From CAZJYI01 sp964550025 (GTDB taxonomy: Bacteria > Verrucomicrobiota > Kiritimatiellia > UBA8416 > CAYOBW01): a stretch of DNA of 64,000 nt. The stretch covers positions 124,001 to 188,000 of the forward strand of contig CAZJYI010000001.1 of NCBI GenBank assembly GCA_964550025.1, written 5' to 3'. Of this stretch, positions 1 through 7,206 are shown piece by piece; position 1 is the first letter of the stretch; each line of letters starts with the position of its first letter. The translations under genes and the position numbers were made by a program. The notes below the pieces were generated by a model. That model saw only the letters and a program-made list of their open reading frames with translations, searched no databases and was not told where the DNA came from.

Positions 1-2
1 GC

Positions 3-689
3 TATTCCGGCGGCCGCGGCGGCAGCCAGTTCATGGCCGACTTCGACCTGGGATTCGTCGGGGGTAACGGAATCACGGGCGGAAGTCTGCCGACAGCCAC
101 GGGCCTCGCCCTGTCCAGCAAACTGCGCAAGACCGGCAAGATCGCCGTCTGCTTTTTCGGGGACGGCGCTTCCAACCAGGGCACCTTTCACGAGTCGCTC
201 AACATGGCGGGGCTGTGGAAACTACCGGTGGTCTTCGTCTGCGAGAACAACAGGTACGCCATGTCGCTGCACGTCGCGAAGTCCGTGCCGATCGCAAGCA
301 TCGCGGACCGTGCCGCTTCCTACGGGTTCCCCGGAGCCGTCGTGGACGGCAACGACGTCGAAGCCGTCGAGTTGGCCGCGGCGGCGGCGGCCGATCGGGC
401 CCGCGCGCTGGAAGGGCCGACGCTGATCGAGTGCGAGACCTACCGGATCTCCGGCCACTCGCGGGGGGATCGCAGGGTGTACCGGACGCGGGAGGAAGAG
501 GCCGAATGGGCCCAGCGTGATCCGATCGTGCGGCTGGAGCGGAAGCTGGTCGATTCGGGAGGGGCAACCGCGCAGGACATCGCGCGCATCCGTAGCGAAG
601 CGGAAGAGGTCGTCTCGGAGGCCGTGCGCTTCGCCGAGGAAGCGCCGTACCCGGAGGAAGACACGCTCCTGGAGGGCCTCATCGCATGA
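3..689 (+). CDS. E1-alpha subunit, TPP-dependent 2-oxoacid (pyruvate/acetoin) dehydrogenase family; 5' end cut by the window
   Basis: The frame is open from base 3 and the gene starts outside the window; about 228 residues are visible of a usual ~320-330. The first visible residues (YSGGRGGSQFMADFDLGF) match the active-site region of E1-alpha proteins, and GDGASNQGTFHES is the GDG...N thiamine-pyrophosphate/Mg motif. YRISGHSRGD corresponds to the conserved YRxxGHSxxD loop. E1-alpha works with E1-beta to decarboxylate a 2-oxoacid and pass the acyl or hydroxyalkyl unit to a carrier. The stop overlaps the E1-beta start as ATGA, so the two are translationally coupled. No E2 or E3 gene is visible, and the downstream partners are a glycosyltransferase and an ACP, so a role in central metabolism is not certain. 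Confidence 0.9.
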   Translation, partial: YSGGRGGSQFMADFDLGFVGGNGITGGSLPTATGLALSSKLRKTGKIAVCFFGDGASNQGTFHESLNMAGLWKLPVVFVCENNRYAMSLHVAKSVPIASIADRAASYGFPGAVVDGNDVEAVELAAAAAADRARALEGPTLIECETYRISGHSRGDRRVYRTREEEAEWAQRDPIVRLERKLVDSGGATAQDIARIRSEAEEVVSEAVRFAEEAPYPEEDTLLEGLIA

Positions 690-1672
690 GGACGGTCAGC
701 TACACCGAGGCCCTCCGCGAAACGCTGGCGGAAGAGATGCAGCGTGACGACGACGTGTTTCTCTTCGGGGAGGACATCGGCGTGTACGGGGGCGCTTTCG
801 GCGTGACGCGCGGTCTGCTCGACCGCTTCGGGGTGGACCGTGTGATCGACACCCCCATCTCCGAGGCCAGCTTCGTGGGCGCGGCGATCGGGGCCGCCCT
901 GGCGGGCTCCCGCCCCGTGGTGGAGATCATGTTCATGGACTTCATCACGCTGGCCATGGACCAGATACTCAACCAGGCGGCCAAGCTCCACTACGTTCTG
1001 GGCGAACAGGCACGCTGCCCGCTCGTCATCCGGACACCCGCGGGCGGGGGGCGCTGCTACGGCCCCACGCACTCGCAGAGTCTCGAGGGCATGTTCATGC
1101 ACGTTCCGGGGCTGCGGATTGTAGCGCCATCGACGCCGGCCGACGCCCGCGGGCTGCTCAAGGCGGCCATTCGCGACGACAACGCGGTGCTGTTCGTCGA
1201 ACACAAGCTCCTGTATGCCGAGAAGGGGCCCGTGCCGTTCGAGGAAGACGGCGTGGTCCCTCTCGGTTCGGCCGCCGTTGCCCGCGAGGGAAACGACGTG
1301 ACAATCGTCGCCTGGTCGCAGATGACGGTCGAGTCGCTAGCCGCGGCCGCGATGCTCGCGGAAGAAGAAGTGAGCGTGGAGGTTATCGACCTACGATCGC
1401 TCAGCCCGCTGGATATGGACACGGTAGCCGCTTCGGTGCGCAAGACGGGCCGTGCGTTGGTCGTCGACGAGGGAACGCGCACGGGGGGCGCCAGCGCGGA
1501 GATCGCCTGCCGCATCGCCGAGTCCGCCTTTGATTACCTCGACGCCCCCGTTCAACGTTTGACGACCCCCGACGTTCCCATCCCCGCCAGCCCCGTGCTG
1601 GAGGAGGCCGCCCTGCCGAACGCGGACGCGATCGCCGATGCCGTCATCGCGCTGATCGAATACGAGGGATAG
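686..1672 (+). CDS. E1-beta subunit, TPP-dependent 2-oxoacid dehydrogenase (transketolase-like)
   Basis: The 328-residue product has the usual E1-beta length. The N-terminal pyrimidine-binding domain (about residues 5-180) includes FLFGEDIGVYGG, whose glutamate is the TPP-activating residue in this family, and the phosphate-loop region around DTPISEASFVG. The C-terminal transketolase domain (about 195-320) shows VDEGTRTGG. The start ATG lies in the ATGA overlap with E1-alpha, and the next gene follows after 2 bp, so both neighbours are probably on one transcript. Together with the upstream subunit it forms an alpha2beta2 decarboxylase. The substrate cannot be read from sequence. Confidence 0.93.
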   Translation: MRTVSYTEALRETLAEEMQRDDDVFLFGEDIGVYGGAFGVTRGLLDRFGVDRVIDTPISEASFVGAAIGAALAGSRPVVEIMFMDFITLAMDQILNQAAKLHYVLGEQARCPLVIRTPAGGGRCYGPTHSQSLEGMFMHVPGLRIVAPSTPADARGLLKAAIRDDNAVLFVEHKLLYAEKGPVPFEEDGVVPLGSAAVAREGNDVTIVAWSQMTVESLAAAAMLAEEEVSVEVIDLRSLSPLDMDTVAASVRKTGRALVVDEGTRTGGASAEIACRIAESAFDYLDAPVQRLTTPDVPIPASPVLEEAALPNADAIADAVIALIEYEG

Positions 1673-1674
1673 TC

Positions 1675-2550
1675 ATGCCGCCGCTCGTCTCCGTCGTTAC
1701 ACTCACGCACAACAAGCTGGAATGCAGCCGGCGCTGTCTCTCCTCACTGCTTCGCACCAACTACTCGCCATGGGAGCTGATCGTGGTCGACAACGGGTCG
1801 ACGGACGGTACGCGGGAGTGGCTGCCCGAGCTGCGGGACGAAGCCGCCGCGGTGGGCGTCGCGGTGCGGCACATCCTCAACGACGGGAACATCGGCTGCT
1901 CGACGGCCCGCAACCAGGGTATTGCGGAGGCGCGGGGCGAACGTGTCGTGTTCGTCGACAACGACATTGCGTTGCGCAGCGCCAACTGGCTGCGCGCCCT
2001 GGGCGAACGGCTGGACGCGGACCCTGACGTCGGCATCGTGGGGCCCAAACTCGTCTATCCCTTCGAGCCCTACGACATCCAGTGCGCGGGGGTCGGTATC
2101 TCGCGCACGGGACGGGTGCTCTTCAGGGGGCGGGGAGAACGCCGCGACGACCCGCGCTTTGATAAACAGCGCGAGATGCAATGCCTGATAAGTGCTTGCT
2201 TCATGCTCAGGCGCTCTGTATTGGAAAAGTGCGGCGGATTTGACGAGGCCTTCAACCCGGTCGAGTTCGAGGACTTTGACCTCTGCTACCGGGCAAGAAG
2301 CATGGGGTTCCGTATCTTGTATGTTCCGACGGTCGAGATGTATCATTTCGAAAGCGTGACAACCCAGGGAACGGCCTCTCTGCCGAACACGGGATTGATC
2401 ATTCGACATGGACTACTTTTCAAAGAGCGCTGGCGGCACATGTTCGAACACGAGGACGGCCCGCCCGACGAAGCAACCAGGTGGCGCAAGTTCCCGACAC
2501 GCAAGCTGTCCGGGGTCGGCGAGCTGCCGCTGATCGGAGAAACGCAATGA
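1675..2550 (+). CDS. GT2-family glycosyltransferase
   Basis: The 291-residue product opens with the GT-A/GT2 signature VSVVTLTHNK and continues with VVDNGSTDGTREWL, the conserved nucleotide-sugar-binding DNGSxDGT. The divalent-metal motif is VFVDNDIAL near residue 96, in place of the canonical DxD, and the acceptor-site region EFEDFDLCYRAR near 200 has the typical ED acid pair. It resembles rhamnosyl- and glycosyl-transferases that build surface polysaccharide. It begins 2 bp after E1-beta, and its stop overlaps the ACP start as ATGA, so it is embedded in an acyl-transfer operon. No membrane helix is evident. Confidence 0.9.
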   Translation: MPPLVSVVTLTHNKLECSRRCLSSLLRTNYSPWELIVVDNGSTDGTREWLPELRDEAAAVGVAVRHILNDGNIGCSTARNQGIAEARGERVVFVDNDIALRSANWLRALGERLDADPDVGIVGPKLVYPFEPYDIQCAGVGISRTGRVLFRGRGERRDDPRFDKQREMQCLISACFMLRRSVLEKCGGFDEAFNPVEFEDFDLCYRARSMGFRILYVPTVEMYHFESVTTQGTASLPNTGLIIRHGLLFKERWRHMFEHEDGPPDEATRWRKFPTRKLSGVGELPLIGETQ

Positions 2551-2798
2551 GCGAAGAACGCATGGAAGACCAGCTCAAGGAAATGATCGTCGAACGCCTG
2601 TTCATGAGGATTGCCCCCGAAGAGATTGAGGAAGACAAATCGCTGATCGACCACTATGGCGTGGACTCCGTCAGCCTGTTGGAGCTTGTTGTCGGGATCG
2701 AGGAGGTCTTCGGGGTCGCCATCGAGGACGAAGAATTCAGCGTGGCCAACTTCGAAACCGTCTCCGCCCTCGCCACATTCATCCGCGGCAAGATGTGA
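2547..2798 (+). CDS. Acyl carrier protein
   Basis: The 83-residue acidic protein has the ACP four-helix layout. The ATG at 2547 lies in an ATGA overlap with the glycosyltransferase stop and fits ACP length, so longer upstream starts are rejected. The phosphopantetheine attachment site reads GVDSVSLLELV, with the modifiable serine in the DSxxLLEL context (DSV rather than the common DSL). The following segment, IEEVFGVAIEDEEF, is the usual helix after the site. It is a dedicated carrier and not the FabF-linked ACP of fatty-acid synthesis, since no fab gene is nearby. It is the likely acceptor of an acyl or hydroxyacyl group in this operon (inference). Confidence 0.93.
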   Translation: MSEERMEDQLKEMIVERLFMRIAPEEIEEDKSLIDHYGVDSVSLLELVVGIEEVFGVAIEDEEFSVANFETVSALATFIRGKM

Positions 2799-2957
2799 TC
2801 CCGACAGGAACAGCGTAGCCGCAGCCAAGGAGGGAACCTACCACGGAACACACGGAAAGGCACGGAAGGCCCACGGATGGGAAAGGTGTCCGATTCGTAG
2901 CTCGTTCTCTTTGCGTTCTCTGCGGTTAGTTAGCCCGCGGATTTTGGGGTAACACAG

Positions 2958-3791
2958 ATGCCCGGTCCAACTGAAGAACCTATCAGCATTGCATCGCCGG
3001 CGGGGCCGCTCCACGGAATGCTGTACAGGCCGGACGGGGAACCCGCTGCCGGTGTCGTGCTGTGCAATCCCGTTTTCGAGGAGCACAAGGCCACACTGCG
3101 CCCGCTCGTAGACCTGGCACGGGAGTTGAGCCACAACGGCATCGCCGCGCTGCGCTTCGACTACCGCGGTTGCGGAGACAGCCCGGGCGAGTTCGAGGCG
3201 TTCTCCTTGTCGGACTGGCTCGACGACATTGCCGCCGCGAAGCAGACCCTGCAGGAGGCCGTGCCCGGAGTGCCGGTCGGCATCCACGGCGTGCGAATCG
3301 GCGCGTCGCTGGCACTGAAAGCCGCGCTCGCCGACAGCGAGTGGGCCTTCGCCGTCCTGTGGGAACCGGTCGTCTCGGGCCGCACCTACGTCGAACAGGA
3401 GCTACGCAAGAAGCTCATGAAGGAGATGATGACCTTCGGCGAACGACGCTCCACGCGTGAAGGCCTGCTGGCCGAGCTGGAAGCCGGCCGCGTCATAGAC
3501 TTTGACGGATACCCCTTCTCCCCCCGGCTGTACCGCGAGCTTACAGCCCTGGACCTGCTCAACGAGGAAGCCACGGCGCCCGTCCCGACGTACCTCGTCC
3601 AGGTGTCGGCATCGACCAAACTGGCAGCCCCCATGCAGCGCCTTCAGGAAGGACTGGAGCGCGACGGAACAACGGTCGAAGCCTCCGTTGTCCGCGCGCC
3701 GCCCTTCTGGAACCTCGTGGGCATCGTCGACTGCCCGGAGATCATCGCGCAGACACGGAATTGGGTGGGGAGTTGTCTGCGGGGAATCTGA
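2958..3791 (+). CDS. Alpha/beta hydrolase-fold protein resembling exosortase-A-associated hydrolase 2; nucleophile serine missing
   Basis: The 277-residue product shows an alpha/beta hydrolase fold: GVVLCNPVFEEHK near the oxyanion strand, LRFDYRGCGDSPGE, and a nucleophile elbow reading GVRIGAS at residues 111-117. Arg113 sits where GxSxG would put serine, so ordinary serine hydrolysis is unlikely. From memory, the exosortase-A-associated 'hydrolase 2' family has a similar GLRLGA elbow; I could not verify this. The C-terminal FWNLVGIVDCPEI segment is also found in the truncated copy at 5654-5866. The 159-bp gap after the ACP contains CACGGA-type short repeats. No exosortase or PEP-CTERM protein is visible in the window. 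It probably acts on an acyl or thioester intermediate made by the upstream genes (inference). Confidence 0.75.
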   Translation: MPGPTEEPISIASPAGPLHGMLYRPDGEPAAGVVLCNPVFEEHKATLRPLVDLARELSHNGIAALRFDYRGCGDSPGEFEAFSLSDWLDDIAAAKQTLQEAVPGVPVGIHGVRIGASLALKAALADSEWAFAVLWEPVVSGRTYVEQELRKKLMKEMMTFGERRSTREGLLAELEAGRVIDFDGYPFSPRLYRELTALDLLNEEATAPVPTYLVQVSASTKLAAPMQRLQEGLERDGTTVEASVVRAPPFWNLVGIVDCPEIIAQTRNWVGSCLRGI

Positions 3792-3865
3792 GTGTTCGCG
3801 AAGGCCAGATGCCACTCCTTCGAATCGTCAACCGACTGTGCGTTGTGCCTGCACAGTGCACCCGT

Positions 3866-4003
3866 GTAGTTCCTGTTGCGGAAAGTGGCTGCGCGCTCTC
3901 ATGTAGCCCGCTTCTGCCGGAAGCGGGCTGAAACCGGTGCGAAAGAGTACCGTCAGGGGGATGCCCGCGTTCGGCAACCGCGGGCTACTGGCTTTCCACA
4001 ATG
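3866..4003 (+). mobile_element. MITE-like element, copy 1 of 3
   Basis: The left end (TAGTTCCTGTTGCGGAAAG from about 3867) matches the ends of the copies at 7031-7182 (opposite strand) and 55077-55234. The interior holds a perfect hairpin, AGCCCGCT...AGCGGGCT near 3907, then a stretch ending in GCGGGCTACTGG that is shared by all copies. The right terminal inverted repeat is degraded here (CTTTCCACAA). There is no coding capacity, so this is a non-autonomous element. Confidence 0.7.
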
Positions 4004-4156
4004 GACACGGTGCCGCTTCGTCCGAGTGACATGCAAAACCGCACATCCTTGGGCGCTTCCGCAAATTTGTGTTCTTCCGCTTGACGTCATTCCTCCGCGC
4101 GCGGTAATCATCAGATACACTGCGTAATTTTAGGGTCGTAGATGACATTACGCCAT

Positions 4157-4324
4157 CACACTACCGCACCGGGCACACTACCGCACCGGGNNNNNNNNNN
4201 NNNNNNNNNNNNNNNNNNNNNNNNNNNNNNNNNNNNNNNNNNNNNNNNNNNNNNNNNNNNNNNNNNNNNNNNNNNNNNNNNNNNNNNNNNCACACTACCG
4301 CACCGGGCACACTACCGCACCGGG
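4157..4324 (+). repeat. 17-bp tandem repeat interrupted by the assembly gap
   Basis: Two exact copies of CACACTACCGCACCGGG are read on each side of the N run (4157-4190 and 4291-4324). The true copy number is unknown, because the assembler or scaffolder stopped inside the array. Both flanks also carry TCGTAG. The 704-bp stretch 3792-4495 otherwise holds MITE copy 1 and no supported gene. Confidence 0.9.
4191..4290. other. Assembly gap, 100 N
   Basis: Exactly 100 N, a typical placeholder length, placed within the 17-bp tandem array. The real distance is not known, and linkage of sequence left and right of it depends on scaffolding. Confidence 0.98.
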
Positions 4325-4495
4325 TCGTAGCCGCCCGGAACCGATCCCTTTCTCGTCGACTGCCGCGCACCTCCCTCTTCGGCCGCGGTCTTCACGCTTT
4401 CTCGGCTCCAACCGGCCTTCCACATCCGGACAGCCACGGCGGACCACACGGCCGAGTGCTGCCTACCCGTTCTCACGCAAAATCGGAGGATCACT

Positions 4496-5463
4496 ATGAA
4501 GGCACTGCTGCGCTCGCGGCTCACGTGGCTGTCGGCCCTTATCGTCTGCGGACTCTTTGCCGCCGTCGTTCTGGCGGTGGTGTTGTTGCTGCCGGCAGTG
4601 TCATCGGTTGCCGCATAGAGGGGAACACGGCTTGGAATGCTGGCGGCATGCAGCTGTTCACTGGGTCCGCGCAAGACTGCTTGGTCGCTGGCAATATGGC
4701 TTCCAACAACTGCGGCGGAGTGCGGTTGCTGGCTGGTGGGCGACTTGACACATCGGTAGTTGTCGAGAACCGCGCGTCTGGTGAAGCTGGCGGGGTCTAT
4801 GCGTTTCCAGGCTATGTTGCAAACTGCACGATTGCGAGGAACTCCGCAGATAGCGCTCCAGGGCTGGGAACATATGACGGTTGTGTAGTGATGAACACGA
4901 TTCTGTGGTCGAATTTCCCTGTGAACTGCTGGCCAATGGACGGCGTGTTCGAGCATTGCTGCACGGTACCTCTCGTCCCCGGCATCGGCAACATCACCAA
5001 CGACCCGCAACTCACGCCTTCATACCGCCTGAAGAGCACGTCGTCCTGTATCGACGCGGGTACCGCATCCAACGCTCCAGCCACCGACATCGACGGCGAG
5101 GTGCGGCGGGATCATCCGGGGCATTCGAACGCCGTGTCAATCGTTGACATCGGCGCGGCCCTCGATCCGGACGGTGACGGGATGGGGAATCTAGGCGAGT
5201 ACGGTGCGGACACGCACCCGCGGAACGCGGATTCCGTGCTCGCGATCGAGGGCGTCGCGCGACAGCTCGGCGGCACGCGCATCGACTGGAAGGGCGGGCG
5301 CCAGGCGTGGCAGTTCCTCGAATGCCGCTCCGATCTCACCGCCACCAACAACCCGTGGACTCCCATCCTCGCCCTCCCCCCGCCAACCCCGCTCACCAAC
5401 ACCATCATCGACTTCGGCGCGACGAACGAGGTGCTGTTCTACCGGATCCGGGCGCGGCGGTGA
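4496..5463 (+). pseudogene. Broken secreted beta-helix protein: signal peptide out of frame with the remaining C-terminal part
   Basis: The ATG at 4496, preceded by the purine-rich AATCGGAGGA, starts a 40-residue peptide with a clear export signal (MKALLRSRLTWLSALIVCGL...) that stops at 4616-4618. From about 4570 a different frame carries a right-handed beta-helix fragment (GNTAWNAGGMQL, NCTIARNSA), then CCTVPLVPGIGNITN, a DPDGDGMGN Ca-binding repeat and a C-terminal module ending FYRIRARR at 5463. The helix part is closely related in style to the giant protein at 33107-40750 but is missing several hundred residues. The simplest reading is an internal deletion that joined signal peptide and C-terminus out of frame. 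A programmed or assembly frameshift next to the gap is the alternative. Confidence 0.7.
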
Positions 5464-5653
5464 CGCAGCTTGCGAGGGAGAGCGGACATGCGACGGGAGA
5501 CACCACCTTGATCGGTTGACGACTACATAGTGAACGAAATGCCGCGGCCGACTCGCCCATTACGTCGATCAAGCATCGGGAACGGCGCTCACCAAACACG
5601 CATTGTGCATCAAACGTTAACTTTTAACTTGAGGTCCGACCCCAAGCCTTCGG

Positions 5654-5866
5654 GTGTCGGCCGCAACCAGGCTTGCAGCTCCCATGCAGCAGCTCCGGGA
5701 AGGGCTGGCGCCCGGCGGAACAACGGTCGAAGCTGCCGTCGTCCGAGCGCCGCCGTTCTGGAACCTCGTGGGCATCGTCGACTGCCCCGAGATCATCGAA
5801 CAGACACGGGACTGGGTGAGAAGCCGCCTGCCGCTCAACCAAAGGCTTGACACCGGGACCCAATAG
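5654..5866 (+). pseudogene. C-terminal fragment of a second copy of the alpha/beta hydrolase at 2958-3791
   Basis: About 57 residues align without gaps to the end of the hydrolase at 2958-3791, with roughly 80% identity including the shared block FWNLVGIVDCPEII. The fragment lacks the whole catalytic part. Many nucleotide differences fall at third codon positions, suggesting the parent paralogue diverged as a working gene before being truncated. The fragment sits between the broken beta-helix gene and the membrane-protein gene, marking a rearranged island. It has no convincing start signal of its own (GTG at 5654). Confidence 0.8.
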
Positions 5867-6062
5867 CACCTATTCTCCCTACCGAAGTAGGGGCGCGCGT
5901 CCTCCGCAATTGCAGCAAGAACCGAAACGGCTACATTCTCGTCTCTGGACGCGGTGTTCCCCCAAGCAAGGAAGGCCGCATGTCGTGAATGACGGCCCCC
6001 GGTAACAACCGCAGACGGGTTGCACCGATATTCACGACATCGAGCGGTTGAATGACAGTGTT

Positions 6063-6719
6063 ATGCCTGTCAGTAGTCAGCGCAATGAGGGCAGCTACCG
6101 GCGTTTCTCCACAGCGTTGGCATGGCTGAGACCATCCTACGGTGACACGTCTCTGTTCCTCATGGCTTTCACTTGCATACTCCTCTGCTTCACTCGTGTT
6201 GATCTGCGGCAGGATATTCAACGGTTTTTCGTCGAGGGAGTGAAGTATGGCCCAATGCTGCTCTTCGTCCTGGCGTCGACACTCTTCGTTACCAGTGGTT
6301 TTGTTCTGTCGTTGTCCAACGTTTTCGTGCCCCGGCAGAAGAGCCTGCCCGCGAAGACCTGCATGGCTGCATTTGCCATGTCGGTCAACGGCATGGCGGG
6401 CATCCGGGCGGGGATGGAACTGCTGGGCGAGACACCGAGTGCTCTGGTGGCATTTCCCGTGATCAACATCATTGCGGGAGTCGGCCTGCTTTATCAGATG
6501 AGCTTCTGTGCGGAAGGCACCATTTCCGATGAGCCCGCGCGCTTCCTCGATCTCGTCATCGGTGGCGTTGCACTCGGGGTCGTCTTCACTTACTGCCAAT
6601 CCCAATCGCAACTGAGTTGGGCCATCGTGCTCTCAATCTGTGTGTCATACGCTACCACGTTTCATCACATGGTATGCGGTGTCGCAAGGCAGCTATACCA
6701 CGCGATGAGAGAGGCATAA
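6063..6719 (+). CDS. Polytopic membrane protein of unknown function
   Basis: I do not recognise this 218-residue protein. The ATG at 6063 is preferred over TTG at 6048; neither has a strong ribosome binding site. About six hydrophobic segments are visible, for example around TSLFLMAFTCILLCF, MLLFVLASTLFVTSGFVL, VAFPVINIIAGVGLLYQ, LDLVIGGVALGVVFTYC and WAIVLSICVSYATTF, separated by short charged loops. No cofactor or transporter motif stands out. It stands alone between the truncated hydrolase copy and MITE copy 2, and precedes the glycosyltransferase cluster. Codon use looks normal for the window, which supports real coding. Confidence 0.6.
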   Translation: MPVSSQRNEGSYRRFSTALAWLRPSYGDTSLFLMAFTCILLCFTRVDLRQDIQRFFVEGVKYGPMLLFVLASTLFVTSGFVLSLSNVFVPRQKSLPAKTCMAAFAMSVNGMAGIRAGMELLGETPSALVAFPVINIIAGVGLLYQMSFCAEGTISDEPARFLDLVIGGVALGVVFTYCQSQSQLSWAIVLSICVSYATTFHHMVCGVARQLYHAMREA

Positions 6720-7030
6720 CACCCATTGAATCCACGGAACGGGCTGCTGTCCCACTCAAGGGACTGGTAACTGGGGTTGCCGTGTGTGTTGCCTTCTCAC
6801 CCCACAGCCGGGCTCGCCCGGCATGCGCTTGCGCGATCTCCGGCGCGCTCCCGTTGCGTCCTGCTCCCTGCGGGGTGCCCGATAGCGACGAAGCTCGTGA
6901 TGCGATTCGGGCGGAATAGCTCCACGGATGAGTTTGCGGGTGGCGCACCTTGTGTGCATACTACCGAGTGGCATCGAGAAGGTGACGTTGTGCGGGGCGC
7001 AGCGCAGGAAGCTGAACGTCCATGCATCGC
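6720..7030. other. Gene-free stretch
   Basis: No ORF here has a recognisable product. The sequence contains short palindromes such as GCCGGGCTCGCCCGGC near 6807, and its GC content resembles coding DNA, so it may be decayed coding sequence. I cannot assign it. Confidence 0.5.
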
Positions 7031-7182
7031 TTCTTGTTGCAGAGAGCCGGTAGCCCGTCCGCCACAGGCGGAAACGCGGGCTTCCCTGTGACGTCACGTT
7101 GTCGTGCCGGTTTCAGCCCGCTTCCGGCAGAAGCAGGCTACTTGAGAGTGGATAGAACAGCTTTCCGCAATAGGAACTACAC
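7031..7182 (-). mobile_element. MITE-like element, copy 2 of 3 (inverted)
   Basis: The reverse complement begins GTAGTTCCTATTGCGGAAAG and runs through the shared CTGCTTCTGCCGGAAGCGGG hairpin and a GCCTGTGGCGGACGGGCTA block to a degraded right end. Compared with copy 1 at 3866-4003, the orientation is reversed. It lies just upstream of the glycosyltransferase at 7207, so it may influence its transcription. Confidence 0.7.
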
Positions 7183-7206
7183 AGGCGTTTGGAGTCCTCT
7201 TCCGGG

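Noticed and set aside
2838..2935. Another heptamer tract in the ACP-hydrolase gap
   Set aside because: CACGGA motifs recur at intervals of 9, 10 and 11 bp and not 7, so this is a different low-complexity repeat.
4496..4618. A real 40-residue membrane peptide
   Set aside because: It is a typical signal peptide cut by a stop immediately before a beta-helix fragment in another frame, so a broken gene explains it better.
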